A stretch of DNA of 56,945 nt from Mesorhizobium sp. B2-7-1 (GCF_006440735.1 NZ_VFUA01000031.1:1-56945); one strand, 5' to 3'; shown: positions 18,022-28,439, counted from the first letter of the stretch. Notes: generated from the letters alone by a model not told the origin. A program made the numbers and translations.

Positions 18022-19923
18022 TCACAGATCCGGCAGGACCTGGTCGGCCCGTCCCCATCCCGAAAGAGCCTTCGACGCGGCGCGCTTCTTCAACTCGGTC
18101 GCATTGGCGACATGGAAATGGGAGGGGGCATCGATCGTCTTCATTTCCGCCCAGGTGATGGGCGCCGCGACCGGGGCGCCCGGCCGCGACCTGGCGCTGT
18201 ACGGCATGATTGCCGTCGCGCCACGCTGGTTGCGCAGATAATCGACGAAGATCCGTCCCTTCCGTTTCGCCTTCGACAACACGGCGGTGAAGTGGCTTGG
18301 ATCGCTCTGTGCGACCGCCTGAGCCAGTCTGGAGGCGAAATCCTTCACCTGAGGCCATTCGGCCCTGGGCGTGAGCGGCGCGATAACATGCACGCCCTTG
18401 CCGCCCGTCAGCATCGGAAAGGTCGTCAGCCCCAGTGATTTGAGGATATCCCGGAACTGGAACGCGGCGGCACGCACAGCCTCGAAATCCAGCCCCTCGT
18501 CTGGGTCGAGATCAAACACCAGGCGGTCGGCCTTCTCGACGTCTTCGATGCGCGCTCCCCAGCCATGGAATTCGATGGTTCCCATCTGGACACAGGTCAT
18601 CAGCCCCTCGGCATCGTCGACGTAAAGGTAGGGTTCCTCATGACCGTCCTTTTCAGTGATCCCGACATGATGGACGTTGTCGCCGAAGCTGCCGGCGTCA
18701 TGCTTCTGGAAGAAACACTTCTTCGCTCGGCCCTGCGGGCAACGAACAAGGCTGATCGGCCTGCCGCCGGCCCAGGGAAGCATGATAGAGGCGACGTCGG
18801 CGTAATAATCGGCAAGTTGTCCCTTGGTGATGTTGGATTCGGGGTAGATGACGCGGCCGCGGTTGCTGATCGCGACCGTGCTTGTCGCCGGCGGTGGCAG
18901 CGTCGCTGTGCGGTGTTCCGTCTCAAGCACGACGGCTTCCGGCTTCTTGTCCTCGCGCAGCCCGAGATAGCTTGGATGGCGCAGCGTCCCTTCATTGGTC
19001 ATCTCGGTGTAGGCTATCTCGGCGACGAGCTTCGGACGCAGCCAGTGCGCGCCGCGAATCTCCGCGCGCGGTGCTGCGACCGTGGCGGCCTTCTGCTCCA
19101 GCGGCGCCATAATCCTCATGAGCCGCGCCATCTCGGCGGTATCGAAACCGGTTCCGACCTTGCCGGCAAAGCGTAGCTTTCCGCCGTCATGGACGCCAAG
19201 GATCAGCGATCGAAACGCGCGATCCTTGTCCGACGGCGTCCAGCCGACGAGCACGAATTCCTGGCGTTTGATGCACTTGATCTTCAGCCAGCTTCCATCG
19301 CGGGCGCCGACATAGTCCGAATCCGCCAACTTCGAGATAACCCCCTCGAGGCCGGCGTCGCAGAAGCGGTTCAGCAATTCTTCGCCGCGGCCCTGGATAT
19401 GATCGGAGTAGCGAAGGATGGGACTCTTCGCCGGCAGGATTTCCTTCAGTTTCTCCTTTCGCTCCAGGAGCGGACGTTTCGTCAGGTCGTCGCCGTCGAG
19501 CTGGAGCAGGTCGAAGGCATAAAAATCGATGCTCGCGGGGTCGCCCTTCAAAGCGTTCTGGAGAGCCTGGAAACTCGATCGCCCCTCGGCGTCCATGACA
19601 ACGGCCTCTCCGTCGATGAGCGCGGAGCGCACCTTGAGCTTGCGAGCCTCCGAGAGGATAGAGGGGAAGCGGCCGGACCAGTTCAGGCCGGAGCGCGTAT
19701 AGGCGCGCGCCTCTCCGCCGCCCACGGCGACGAGAATGCGGTAGCCGTCGTATTTCATTTCGTGGATCCAGCGATCGCCGGCGGGGACGGTGTCCACCAG
19801 CTTTGCGAGCTGGACCGGCCGGAACGCAGGTGGCGTGAGATTGGTCGCGCGGCGCGGGGCTGGCTTGGCAGGGCGAGTGGAAGACACTTCGATTGTGGGC
19901 CGACGCGACGCTGACTTACTCAC
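18022..19923 (-). CDS. ligD: DNA ligase D with ligase and polymerase domains only
   Basis: A 633-residue non-homologous end-joining enzyme. The ATP-dependent ligase domain comes first (adenylated Lys in HEMKYDGYRIL near residue 58; LIDGEAVVMD), then an OB fold, then the primase-polymerase domain (ISLVRCPQGRAKKCFFQKH; metal-binding DLDP in VFDLDPDEG; HVIAPLTPR). The 3'-phosphoesterase domain found at the N-terminus of many LigD proteins is absent. GTG at 19923 is the start, after GAGGTCAG. Ku, its usual partner, is not in the window. I see no LexA box directly upstream. Confidence 0.9.
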   Translation of the reverse strand: MSKSASRRPTIEVSSTRPAKPAPRRATNLTPPAFRPVQLAKLVDTVPAGDRWIHEMKYDGYRILVAVGGGEARAYTRSGLNWSGRFPSILSEARKLKVRSALIDGEAVVMDAEGRSSFQALQNALKGDPASIDFYAFDLLQLDGDDLTKRPLLERKEKLKEILPAKSPILRYSDHIQGRGEELLNRFCDAGLEGVISKLADSDYVGARDGSWLKIKCIKRQEFVLVGWTPSDKDRAFRSLILGVHDGGKLRFAGKVGTGFDTAEMARLMRIMAPLEQKAATVAAPRAEIRGAHWLRPKLVAEIAYTEMTNEGTLRHPSYLGLREDKKPEAVVLETEHRTATLPPPATSTVAISNRGRVIYPESNITKGQLADYYADVASIMLPWAGGRPISLVRCPQGRAKKCFFQKHDAGSFGDNVHHVGITEKDGHEEPYLYVDDAEGLMTCVQMGTIEFHGWGARIEDVEKADRLVFDLDPDEGLDFEAVRAAAFQFRDILKSLGLTTFPMLTGGKGVHVIAPLTPRAEWPQVKDFASRLAQAVAQSDPSHFTAVLSKAKRKGRIFVDYLRNQRGATAIMPYSARSRPGAPVAAPITWAEMKTIDAPSHFHVANATELKKRAASKALSGWGRADQVLPDL

Positions 19924-19978
19924 CTGACCTCGCTCTGACGAAACTCAATTGCCCGATGCGTCATTCGCAATCCGCGGC

Positions 19979-20164
19979 CTATTTCTTCAGTTTCTCCGCG
20001 GCGGCATTGAGCTTGTCTCGATCATTGCCGACCCGCTTGATGAGGGCCCCGGCCTGCTCTCTGCTGATGCCGTGCTTGCGGGCAAAATAATTGACCTCGT
20101 AGCCTTCACCGCCGGAGACCTGCCGACGGTCGGCGCCGCCTCGCTTGGATTTGTCGTCTGCCAT
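19979..20164 (-). CDS. DUF3606 small protein
   Basis: 61 residues: a charged N-terminus, then YEVNYFARKHGISREQAGAL and IKRVGNDRDKLNAAAEKL, the DUF3606 signature (a short helix-turn-helix-like fold). GGGAGAGG precedes the ATG. Family members are often induced by stress in Rhizobiales; function unknown. A close paralogue is at 33251-33436. Confidence 0.85.
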   Translation of the reverse strand: MADDKSKRGGADRRQVSGGEGYEVNYFARKHGISREQAGALIKRVGNDRDKLNAAAEKLKK

Positions 20165-20263
20165 TGTCCTCTCCCTGTTTTAGACGGCCGCGTCGTCTCG
20201 ATGTTCGACCTGTAACGCTTTGGCGCGGCATGCGATCCTGAGCCGGGCAAGAAATTCCGCGTT

Positions 20264-23200
20264 TCACCTGAAGTCGCGCGTCTTGACCTTGATGTTGTCG
20301 ATGTGAAGGTCGGGAATGTAGATGTCGCGGCTGCGCAGCCCCTTGGGTGGCAGCTCGCGCGGGTCGGGTCCGGAGCCGCCATTGCGTACCTGGTCGCCGC
20401 GGGCGTGCGGCACGGGAAAGCTTCCCTCGCGCTCGCCGACGCTGGCCAGCTCGCCCGAGAGATCGACGATGCGTCTGGCGACAAGGTGAACGACTTCGCC
20501 CTCACGCTGGATGCGCCCTTGCACCGCGACCATGCCTGCCGACAGAACCGTGCGCCGGTGATGCTCGAACACTTTCGGCCAGACGACGAGATTCGCGATG
20601 CCGGTCTCGTCCTCGAGGGTGATGAACATCACCCCCTTGGCCGAGCCGGGGCGCTGCCGGACGAGCACCAGGCCTGCCGCTTCCAGCCATCGGCCGTCGC
20701 GCGCCTCCATCGCTTCGGCGCAGGAGACGATGCGGCGGCGGCGTAGGTCTTCGCGCAGGAAGGAGATCGGATGGCTGCGCAGCGTCAGGCCGATATGGCG
20801 GTAGTCTTCGACGACCTCACCGCCGGCCGTCATGGGCCGGAGCGCTACCGCCGGTTCGCTGACCTCTGGCAGCAGCTCTGCCTCACGGGCCGACGCGGCC
20901 GCGAACAGGGGCAGCGGCTCGTCGCGCAGCGCCTTGATTGCCCAGAGAGCCTCGCGTCTTGCGAGGCCAAACGCCGGCCGGAACGCGTCGGCCTCGGCGA
21001 GCTGGATGAGCGCTGTCTGCGGCACGCCGGCGCGGCGCCAGAGATCGTCGACAGAGGCGAAAGGCTGGTCGGCGCGCGTGGCGACGATCGTGCTCGCATG
21101 GACGTTTCCCAGGCCGCGCACCATGCGCAACCCGAGCCGCACGGCGAAGCGTCCGTCTTCGGCGACAGGCTCGAGCGTACAGTCCCAACGCGAGGCGTTG
21201 ACGCAGGCCGGCCGGATCTCCACCCCGTGCGCGGCAGCGTCGCGCACGATCTGCGCCGGCGCGTAGAAGCCCATCGGCTGGCTGTTCAAGAGCGCCGCGC
21301 AGAACACGTCCGGGTGCCAGCATTTGAGCCAGGCCGAGGCATACGCGATCAGCGCGAAGGACGCGGCGTGACTCTCCGGAAAACCGTAGGAGCCGAAGCC
21401 TTCGAGCTGCTTGAAGGTCTGCTCGGCGAAGGCGCGTTCGTAGCCATTGTCCACCATGCCGTCGATCAGCTTCGTCTTGAACGACGAAACCCCGCCGGTG
21501 AACTTGAAGGTGGCCATCGATTTGCGCAGCATGTCCGCTTCGCCCGGTGTGAAGCCTGCGCATTCGATCGCCACCCGCATCGCCTGCTCCTGGAACAGCG
21601 GCACGCCGAGCGTCTTGCCGAGCACTTTTTCGAGCTCGGGCTTCGGGTAATGCACCGGCTCCAGCCCTTCCCGCCGGCGCAGATAGGGATGGACCATGTC
21701 GCCCTGGATCGGCCCGGGGCGCACGATCGCGACCTGCACCACCAGATCGTAAAAGGTCCTCGGCTTCAGCCGCGGCAGCATCGACATCTGCGCCCGGCTC
21801 TCGATCTGGAAGGTGCCGAGCGTATCGGCTTTCCTGATCATGGCGTAGGTGCGCGGATCCTCCGCGGGGATGGTGGCAAGGTCGAGCCGGATGTCCTTGT
21901 GCTCGGCGAGCAGATCGAGGCCTTTCTTCATGCAGGTCAGCATGCCGAGCGCCAGCACGTCGACCTTCATGAATTTCAGCGCATCGATATCGTCCTTGTC
22001 CCACTCGATCACCTGGCGGTCCTTCATGCTCGCCGGTTCGATCGGCACAAGATCGTCGAGACGGTCATGGGTGAGCACGAAGCCACCCGGATGCTGGCTG
22101 AGATGGCGCGGCGCGCCCATCAACTGGCGGGCAAGGTCGAGCGTCAGCCGCAGGCGGCGATCGGCGAGGTTGAGATTGAGTTCCGCGACGTGCCGCTCCT
22201 CGACGCCTTCTTCCGACCAGCCCCAGACTTGGCCGGATAGCGTGCGGATGAGATCCTCCGGCAGGCCGAGCGCCTTGCCGACGTCGCGCAGCGCGCCCTT
22301 GGTGCGGTAGCGCACGACCGTCGAGCACAGCGCCGCGTGGTCGCGGCCATAGGTGTCGAACACCCATTGCATGACGATCTCGCGTCGCTCATGCTCGAAA
22401 TCGACGTCAATGTCGGGAGGCTCGCGGCGTTCTTCGGAGACAAAACGCTCGAAGAGAAGGTCGTTGCGGCCGGGGTCGATCGAGGTGATGCCGAGCACAT
22501 AGCAGACCGCCGAGTTGGCGGCCGAGCCGCGGCCCTGACAAAGGATATCCTTCGACCGGGCGAAGCGCACGATCGAATTCACAGTCAGGAAGTAGGGCGC
22601 ATAGTCGAGCTTCTCGATCAGCCGCAATTCGTGACGCAGCGACGCGACGACGCTGTCCGGTATCCCCTCGGGGTAGCGCGTGGCGGCGCCCTGCCAGGTC
22701 AGCTTTTCGAGCGCCTGCTGCGGCGTCAGTGAAGGATCGTCGCGCTCCTCCGGATATTGATAGGCAAGCTCGTCGAGCGAGAACCGGCAACGGTCGGCGA
22801 TCTCGATCGTGCGCGCCAGCGCTTCGGGATAGCGCGCGAAAAGTCGATGCATTTCCTGCGGCGGCTTGAGGTAACGGTCGGCATGCCGCTCGCGGCGGTC
22901 GCCCAGCGCATCGATGGTGACGTTGTGCCGGATAGCAGTGACGACGTCCTGCAACATGCGGCGGCCTGGCTCGTGAAAGAGCACGTCGTTGGTGACGACC
23001 GTCGGCATCCTCATCTGAAAGGCAAGCGCCGCCAGCTCGTGAATGCGAAGCTGATCGTTGGGCCGGCGTCTGACCGACAGCGCCATATAGGCGCGATCGC
23101 CGAATGCCTCGCGCAGATGCCTGAGGCGCAGCGCCAAGGTCTCGTCGGCCAGATCGGGAAGGAGCACGGCGATAAGGCCTTCGCCATAGGCGACAACGTC

Positions 23201-23536
23201 GCTCCACTCCAGCCGGCATTTCGCCTTTCCGGCACGTCCCTTGCCGAGCGAGAGCAGCCGGCATAGCCGGGAATAGGCGTCGCGGTCCGTCGGATAGACG
23301 AGCAGCGACATGCCATCGGTGAGATCCAGCCGGCAGCCGACGATGAGGCGGACACCTGTCGTCCTCGCCGCCTCATGGGCGCGCACGATGCCGGCCAAGC
23401 TGTTGCGATCGGCGACGGCGAGCGCCTCGATACCCATAAGGGCCGCCTGCGAGGACAACTCCTCGGCGGAGGAGGCGCCGCGCAGGAAGCTGAAATGCGA
23501 GGTGACCTGCAGCTCGGCGTAACGGACGTCGCTCAT
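20264..23536 (-). CDS. dnaE2: Error-prone DNA polymerase DnaE2 (ImuC)
   Basis: A 1090-residue C-family polymerase, the catalytic subunit of the ImuA-ImuB-DnaE2 mutasome. The N-terminal PHP domain ([17 protein letters not shown]) and catalytic Asp pair ([13 protein letters not shown]) are intact, and the OB-fold region near the end ([20 protein letters not shown]) is typical. ATG at 23536 overlaps the stop of imuB (ATGA), so the two are translationally coupled. The operon is headed by a LexA box at 25758. It inserts opposite lesions at the cost of mutation. Confidence 0.95.
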   Translation of the reverse strand: MSDVRYAELQVTSHFSFLRGASSAEELSSQAALMGIEALAVADRNSLAGIVRAHEAARTTGVRLIVGCRLDLTDGMSLLVYPTDRDAYSRLCRLLSLGKGRAGKAKCRLEWSDVVAYGEGLIAVLLPDLADETLALRLRHLREAFGDRAYMALSVRRRPNDQLRIHELAALAFQMRMPTVVTNDVLFHEPGRRMLQDVVTAIRHNVTIDALGDRRERHADRYLKPPQEMHRLFARYPEALARTIEIADRCRFSLDELAYQYPEERDDPSLTPQQALEKLTWQGAATRYPEGIPDSVVASLRHELRLIEKLDYAPYFLTVNSIVRFARSKDILCQGRGSAANSAVCYVLGITSIDPGRNDLLFERFVSEERREPPDIDVDFEHERREIVMQWVFDTYGRDHAALCSTVVRYRTKGALRDVGKALGLPEDLIRTLSGQVWGWSEEGVEERHVAELNLNLADRRLRLTLDLARQLMGAPRHLSQHPGGFVLTHDRLDDLVPIEPASMKDRQVIEWDKDDIDALKFMKVDVLALGMLTCMKKGLDLLAEHKDIRLDLATIPAEDPRTYAMIRKADTLGTFQIESRAQMSMLPRLKPRTFYDLVVQVAIVRPGPIQGDMVHPYLRRREGLEPVHYPKPELEKVLGKTLGVPLFQEQAMRVAIECAGFTPGEADMLRKSMATFKFTGGVSSFKTKLIDGMVDNGYERAFAEQTFKQLEGFGSYGFPESHAASFALIAYASAWLKCWHPDVFCAALLNSQPMGFYAPAQIVRDAAAHGVEIRPACVNASRWDCTLEPVAEDGRFAVRLGLRMVRGLGNVHASTIVATRADQPFASVDDLWRRAGVPQTALIQLAEADAFRPAFGLARREALWAIKALRDEPLPLFAAASAREAELLPEVSEPAVALRPMTAGGEVVEDYRHIGLTLRSHPISFLREDLRRRRIVSCAEAMEARDGRWLEAAGLVLVRQRPGSAKGVMFITLEDETGIANLVVWPKVFEHHRRTVLSAGMVAVQGRIQREGEVVHLVARRIVDLSGELASVGEREGSFPVPHARGDQVRNGGSGPDPRELPPKGLRSRDIYIPDLHIDNIKVKTRDFR

Positions 23537-25053
23537 CCGAACACCCCGTGCAAGAACCAGCGGTGCGAGCCCGTCGCCGCGTCCTCGCCGTCGCCGGCGC
23601 GATAGAGCCAGTACCGCTCGCCGGCGTCGTCCTCGACCCGGAAATAATCGCGCACCGCCGCAAGCTCGGCATCGCGCTTCCACCATTCGCCGAAGACCCG
23701 CTCCGGCCCGTCCGCGCGCTTCACGCGCCGGCGCACCCCGCGCCAGGTGAAGGACACCGGCGGATGATCGGGCAGCAGCGCCACCGTCTCGACCGGATCC
23801 GGCTGCGGCAGCAGGCGCGATGGCCGTGGCCAATGGCCGGGCCAGCTCGCGCCTGTATCGGGGGCGATCGCGGAGATCTTGGCAACCGAACGCTCCGGCA
23901 CATCGCTAGCGACGGACGCCAGGCGGTAGATGGCGCGCTCGCCGACGCGGTTCATCAGCGTATCGATGAGGTCGGAGACGTCGGGCACGGTTTCTTCGAC
24001 AAGGAAGCTCACGACCTGGCCGCGCTCCAGGGGCTCGGCCGCTGTCGTAGCCAGGATCATCGTCTCGATGCCGAAGCCCGGTGATATGGTCTCGACCTTG
24101 TCGCAAAGCAGCCTGGTCAGCCGCTTGGCATCGCGGACGGGCATCGCCATGCCGACACGGACCGCCTGCGCCTGGCTGTCGACTCGCTGGCAGATGAGAT
24201 CGAGACGGCGCGCGCCAACGCCGCGCTGATCCATCAGGCTGCAGAGCTTGTCGACGAGCTTGCCGATGTAGCGCGCAATTGTCTCGGCCGCGCCGATCGG
24301 CTCGGCGAAGGCACGGCGGACTTCAACGATGTCCGGCGGGCGAACCGGGTCGATCGGCTCGGCTGTGTTGCCGAGGGCCTGATCGATGCGACGGCCGATC
24401 TCCGGGCCAAAACGCAAGGCAAGCGAAGCGCGGGGCTGTTTCAGGAGATCGCCGATCCGTTGGAAGCCGAGCCTGCGCAGCTCTGCCGCCGTCGAAGGCG
24501 CGATCCGCAGCGCCTCGAGCGTAAGCGGCTCGAGGATCGCTTGGCCGTGGCCAGCTGGCGCGATGCGGATGGCTTGGCCGCCATAGCGGGCCAGCGCATG
24601 CGCCGCGCCCCAGCTGTCGGCGATCGCGGCGCGGGCGACGATGCCGGACATCGCCAGACGCCCGACCATGCCCTCCAGCATCGCGGCCTCGCCGCCATGG
24701 AGATGGTCGGCCCCTGTCGTATCGATGACAATCCCGTCGGGAGGATCGGACGCCACGATCGGCGCAAATCGAAGCATCCAGACAGCGAGGCGCTCGAGCG
24801 CCTCGGCATCGGCTTGCGGCTCGGCGTCCTGGACCGCAAGGCTCGGCACCAGCACCTGCGCCTTCGTCACGGGCATGCCCGGGCGCAAGCCGGCTGCGAG
24901 CGCCGCGGCGTCGGCCGCAAGCACCACGCGCCGGTTTTTGTCGCGGCCGATCAGAACCAGCGGGGCCTCAGCCGGCGGCGCTGCGTCGCCGGCCTTCCGC
25001 CGCACCCGATCGGTGGGCCAGGTCGGCAGGAACAGAGAGACGACCCGTGCCAT
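23533..25053 (-). CDS. imuB: ImuB, Y-family-like mutasome scaffold
   Basis: 506 residues with a Y-family polymerase fold ([35 protein letters not shown]). ImuB proteins lack polymerase activity but bind the sliding clamp and bring DnaE2 to lesions. The polymerase catalytic acidic residues near the N-terminus are replaced (LPTWPTDR rather than DxDxF), as expected. The gene overlaps imuA by 86 bases and dnaE2 by four. Confidence 0.9.
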   Translation of the reverse strand: MARVVSLFLPTWPTDRVRRKAGDAAPPAEAPLVLIGRDKNRRVVLAADAAALAAGLRPGMPVTKAQVLVPSLAVQDAEPQADAEALERLAVWMLRFAPIVASDPPDGIVIDTTGADHLHGGEAAMLEGMVGRLAMSGIVARAAIADSWGAAHALARYGGQAIRIAPAGHGQAILEPLTLEALRIAPSTAAELRRLGFQRIGDLLKQPRASLALRFGPEIGRRIDQALGNTAEPIDPVRPPDIVEVRRAFAEPIGAAETIARYIGKLVDKLCSLMDQRGVGARRLDLICQRVDSQAQAVRVGMAMPVRDAKRLTRLLCDKVETISPGFGIETMILATTAAEPLERGQVVSFLVEETVPDVSDLIDTLMNRVGERAIYRLASVASDVPERSVAKISAIAPDTGASWPGHWPRPSRLLPQPDPVETVALLPDHPPVSFTWRGVRRRVKRADGPERVFGEWWKRDAELAAVRDYFRVEDDAGERYWLYRAGDGEDAATGSHRWFLHGVFG

Positions 25054-25720
25054 CGCACGCCTCCAATTCGAAATCGGCACTTTCGCCGGCGCGGGCGCGG
25101 ATCAATTCGACCAGCCATCGGTGACGGCCGACGCCTGGTACCGGCAGCGGCGTCGAGGGCAGGACGGAGATGCGCCACCGCGTCATGGCGGCCGTCGGCT
25201 GGCCGAAATCGGCTGCCTCCGTCTGCCGTCGCCACCGCCGCAGCGCGATACCGATCGTGTGGGCTTCCTCGGCGGCGAGCTGCAGTCGCCGCGAAGCCGT
25301 CATGGTCAGGCGCGCGACCTCACCGACGACCGCACCCAGGCCGCCATGCCGGATGCCTTCTTCCATGCAGGCGAGGATTGTCTTGTCGTCGCCGGCCTCG
25401 ACATAGATCACGCGGTCCGGTTTCAGGCCGGCCTGCGCCAGCGCCGGGGCGAACAGGTCTGGTCGAGTGATGCACCACAAGACCTTGCCGCGCGTGCGCG
25501 CCGCCACGCCGCCGGCGAACAGCGCCGCGGCCGCGCCGTCGATGGCGCCGTTGCCGCCGCCCGCGATTTCATGCAACGCACCGAGCGCCAGCCCGCCGCC
25601 CGGGAGCCGCGTATCCAATTCGGCGATGCCGAATGGAAGCACTGATCTGGCGCGTCGGCTCCGGCCCTGGATCTTCTCGATCCGCGCACGCAATGACTCT
25701 ATGGCGGGCTCCGGCCGCAA
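24968..25720 (-). CDS. imuA: ImuA, RecA-like mutasome component
   Basis: 250 residues, related to the RecA/SulA fold, first gene of the imuA-imuB-dnaE2 operon. Recognised by VLPFGIAELDTRLPGGGLAL, GALHEIAGGG and the C-terminal WRISVLPSTPLPVPGVGRHR. The start is TTG at 25720, 12 bases after GGAGG; no ATG fits. Its last 86 bases overlap imuB. A LexA box lies 38 bases upstream. ImuA is needed for damage-induced mutagenesis together with ImuB and DnaE2. Confidence 0.9.
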   Translation of the reverse strand: MRPEPAIESLRARIEKIQGRSRRARSVLPFGIAELDTRLPGGGLALGALHEIAGGGNGAIDGAAAALFAGGVAARTRGKVLWCITRPDLFAPALAQAGLKPDRVIYVEAGDDKTILACMEEGIRHGGLGAVVGEVARLTMTASRRLQLAAEEAHTIGIALRRWRRQTEAADFGQPTAAMTRWRISVLPSTPLPVPGVGRHRWLVELIRARAGESADFELEACDGTGRLSVPADLAHRSGAAEGRRRSAAG

Positions 25721-25757
25721 GATGGTCGTTGACCTCCAGGAAAGCGTATATAAGCAT

Positions 25758-25772
25758 GTTCTCTATTTGTTC
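25758..25772 (-). promoter_or_regulatory. LexA box upstream of imuA
   Basis: On the minus strand the bases read GAACAAATAGAGAAC, a perfect GAAC-N7-GAAC LexA site, 38 bases upstream of the imuA start. Confidence 0.95.
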
Positions 25773-26109
25773 TACGATTGAGCAGCGAGAGTCAAGTGGG
25801 TACGGCGCGGCTGTTTCCCATGACCGTTTATACCGGGAACCCGTCTTCTGGCGAAAGCGAACGGCAGCTTTGCGCCGCATATCTGCCGTAGGGCGTACGG
25901 CGGCGTTTTCCCGAAAGCAGACGTCGATCAAGGCAAGATTTGACGGCATCAATGCGCCAATTCCGGTCATCCGGACACATTCTGAAATTTCCCAACAGCC
26001 GCCGTTTTCAGTCGCGGTGACGATGCTTGGCCTGTGTTCCTGCCTCAGGCCGGGACAACTTGAGGGGCGAAGCCAGTTTCGATCACCTGCCTGCCAGCAT
26101 CACCGTTAG
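25773..26109. other. Intergenic, no gene seen
   Basis: Short open frames on both strands lack a start with a ribosome binding site. The sequence looks like non-coding debris between the SOS block and the broken Argonaute. Confidence 0.4.
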
Positions 26110-27060
26110 CTACATGTAGAAGCTGTAACTGACCTGCGGCTTCTCGGTCGGACCGACATACTTCATTATGTCGCCGATCTTTTTCGCGCATTCGAGGGTA
26201 ATGGGCAGCCGACCATCCATCTGGGTATTGTTCCAGTTCATCTTCGTGAGGCCGAGGATCTCCTCGCACAGGCTTTCCAGTGACGAGTCCTGTTCGCAGG
26301 CCGTGATCCTAAGCGGGGCAGGGACGTACATCCCAGGGTAGGTCTTGTAGAAATCGACCATTCCGCGCATGTAGAGGATACCTTCGTCTTCCGAAAGGCC
26401 TAGGAGCGTGCCCCCGTTTAGGCGGGTAGTTGTTATCGCCAAATAGGCGGATGTCGGTGTCGGTTATCGAGACGAAATCCTTGCTTCCGACGCCCTTCTC
26501 CTCCAACGCGCGCAGGAACCCTTCCCTTTCGCTATCACGGAAGTGGCTGGACTTATGGATCACGATACGGGCCGGCATATGCGCGAGCGCCTTGTCGTAT
26601 TCTTCGAGTGCGTCGGTCAGAAGACGATAGGCCTGTTCGGCGGTGAGGTATGGGTGGCGGTTTTGCTTGTCAATGGATACCGGGGTACCGCGGAGAATGA
26701 TCCCATGGCCGAATTCGTCGAAGACTTGGGCAAGGCTGGATGAAACGGTCTCGCCATCCCTGCTCTTGTAAAAGCCGATGCCAATGTAGCAGGAGCGGAG
26801 CTTCGCGGTGTCTTCGACGAGCCGCCAGGGGATAGTGCGATTACCTTTATAGTAGAGGGCGGTACAGAAATTCCAGGCCTTGGTAGCTGCGTCCTGCTGG
26901 TCTCCCACCTGTTTGGTTACCAGCATGGTTTTCTCCCGGATCAATTGCAGAGGCGTGCCCAGGTGCATGCACTTTGCCTTCAGAATGCGCCTGAAGTTAT
27001 GTTCCAGATGGCTTGCTTCCTCGTCGTCGGGAAGCGACTGACAACACCGACCTCTGCGAA
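26110..27060 (-). pseudogene. Prokaryotic Argonaute, PIWI-domain remnant (frameshifted, 5' truncated)
   Basis: Two overlapping minus-strand frames together give the last ~300 residues of a long Argonaute. The first frame carries the end of the MID domain (KCMHLGTPLQLIREKTM) and most of PIWI (SCYIGIGFYKSRDGETVSSS, RIVIHKSSHFRDSEREGFL, ITDTDIRLFGDNNYP). Near 26420 the reading shifts and continues as RLNGGTLLGLSEDEGILYMR, DFYKTYPGMYVPAPLRI to a stop at 26110. The N, L1 and PAZ regions and most of MID are missing. At the first catalytic Asp position I see Gly (GIGF), so the parent was probably the inactive long-B type that guides a partner effector. No effector gene is next to it. Right end approximate. 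Confidence 0.8.
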
Positions 27061-27297
27061 TTTCCGCTGCAGCACATCCGCTCGGCATTGGCCGATCTGC
27101 GGCGTCTCGCGCATGAACCGATAGGCGATCGCCCCGCGGGCTGGGCCGCCGGCGATCAGTCGATTGGGGCTCTGTTCGAGCAGCCCGCCTCGTCTTTCGC
27201 CGCCTGGCGCGCCTTCACTGCGTGGAGCCAAGGCGATGATGAGGCCTATCGCACCTGGACGCAGACATTCAGGACACTGCAAGGCACTAGCCAATAG
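27043..27297 (+). CDS. Truncated hypothetical protein
   Basis: An open frame with coding-like composition, reading FPLQHIRSALADLRRLAHEP and DQSIGALFEQPASSFAAWRA, but without a good start codon or ribosome binding site. It abuts the broken end of the Argonaute and may be the 3' part of a gene cut by the same rearrangement. No family recognised. Confidence 0.35.
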   Translation, partial: NTDLCEFPLQHIRSALADLRRLAHEPIGDRPAGWAAGDQSIGALFEQPASSFAAWRAFTAWSQGDDEAYRTWTQTFRTLQGTSQ

Positions 27298-27426
27298 GCT
27301 CGCGGAAGTCCTAGCCTGACCGCTCGGCGCTGAGGCCTCTCCCCGTCCATTCGTCAATGACGGAATCCAAGGATTTCGCTCAACGCCGCATCCCCTTATC
27401 AGATCCTTGAGAAGGGAAGGATGCGG

Positions 27427-27621
27427 ATGAAGCCGGATACATCGCAGTGGCGTGACCCACAGGCATATGCGTTCCTCAACGGCGCCGCAGCCGATGTGAT
27501 CGCCTGGGAGTTCCTGCGACGCAATCCGCAGTATCAGCAGGACTTCGCCGCCTCCCGCTCTGCCAAGGCCATGCGCGCGTTGCGCAAACGCTGGGGTTTG
27601 CAGTTTCGCCGCCCGGCCTGA
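27427..27621 (+). CDS. FseA N-terminal half (Msi172-like, DUF6499)
   Basis: 64 residues starting MKPDTSQWRDPQAYAFLNGA, followed by AWEFLRRNPQYQQDFAA, the DUF6499 transcription-regulator pattern. ATG at 27427 has AGGGAAGG six bases upstream. The frame ends RWGLQFRRPA then TGA, but homologues run on into a DUF2285 domain, which here is open in the +1 frame from before this stop to 28177. In ICEMlSymR7A the two genes (msi172, msi171) are joined by a programmed +1 ribosomal frameshift to give FseA, the activator of excision and transfer. The arrangement here is the same. Confidence 0.85.
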   Translation: MKPDTSQWRDPQAYAFLNGAAADVIAWEFLRRNPQYQQDFAASRSAKAMRALRKRWGLQFRRPA

Positions 27622-28177
27622 TCAGTCCGCGGTCGAGCAGCCCGTCTATTGGGCGCCTGAGATCGACCCTGGGATCGTCAATCTTATCGAGGTTCCGCGC
27701 GATCTGCGCGCAGGGCAGGGCGGCGCCTATGACCTTCCGCTTGCCGGGGGCCGGCATGACGAGATCGGACTTCACGCACGTTCTTTGCTGGGCCGCACGC
27801 AACTGGCGCTTCTCGAGGATGCGCGGCCAGGTGAGCCGCTTGCCGCCGTAATTCCACTCGATGACATGGCGCACGAACGTCTCAAGGCGATCGAGCGGTT
27901 CATTCGCTCAATCCATAGGCAACACCTTCCCGACGCCCGCTTGACGGCGGCCCAGCGTCGCCGGCTCAGCCACATGCTTCGATGCCTGGATGGCCGCGAC
28001 CAGAAGGCATCCCACTTCGAAGTCGCGACCACTTTGTTCGGCCGGCGGCTGGTCAGCGCCGCCGACTGGCATGACTCGGCTTTTCGATACCAGACTCATC
28101 GCCTAGTGCGCGATGGCCTGAGAATGGTCGAGCGCGGCTACCGCCAATTGTTGCGCGCGCGACGACGCCGTTCCTGA
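27602..28177 (+). CDS. FseA C-terminal half (Msi171-like, DUF2285), read after +1 frameshift
   Basis: Open without interruption in the +1 frame relative to the upstream gene and with no start codon or ribosome binding site of its own near the beginning. It reads AARPDQSAVEQPVYWAPEID, then AHERLKAIERFIRSIHRQHL and DGRDQKASHFEVATTLFGRR, and ends RMVERGYRQLLRARRRRS: the DUF2285 helix-turn-helix variant. Homologous fusion proteins place QPVYW directly after RWGLxF, which puts the shift around TTG CAG TTT C (27598-27607). The fused product would be about 250 residues. Expected role, from the R7A system: activates rdfS and traF; normally held off by the antiactivator QseM, not found here. Confidence 0.85.
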   Translation, partial: SFAARPDQSAVEQPVYWAPEIDPGIVNLIEVPRDLRAGQGGAYDLPLAGGRHDEIGLHARSLLGRTQLALLEDARPGEPLAAVIPLDDMAHERLKAIERFIRSIHRQHLPDARLTAAQRRRLSHMLRCLDGRDQKASHFEVATTLFGRRLVSAADWHDSAFRYQTHRLVRDGLRMVERGYRQLLRARRRRS

Positions 28178-28439
28178 AGGACTTCCGCCCGCGGACCGGT
28201 CACCTCTTTGCGCTGTCCGGCGCGCGCTTTCGTCCTTGAGAGAGCGGTTCTTTGCGCCTCGCGCCAAGCCCTTGAATCAATTCCTGCACCTGATCGGGCA
28301 TCCGTGACGGCTCGCATTGGGTTGGCCGAGGGGCACTCATATCCATCCTGACATAACGGCGCGAGCCGTCGTGTTACATTGGCCTGCAACTTCCTCGACT
28401 TCGCGGAAGCTTGGCATCAAATTAAGAGGAGAGATCACC

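Noticed and set aside
20771..22240. 489-codon open frame on the plus strand inside dnaE2
   Set aside because: Antisense shadow of a clearly conserved polymerase gene.
27340..27362. Short inverted repeat around GTCAATGAC upstream of the FseA-like gene, considered as a tra box
   Set aside because: Arms are only four to five bases and do not match a TraR site I can name.
28178..28439. Search for a qseM-like DUF2285 antiactivator next to the FseA-like gene
   Set aside because: No small frame with DUF2285 features was found here or near the QseC-like gene.
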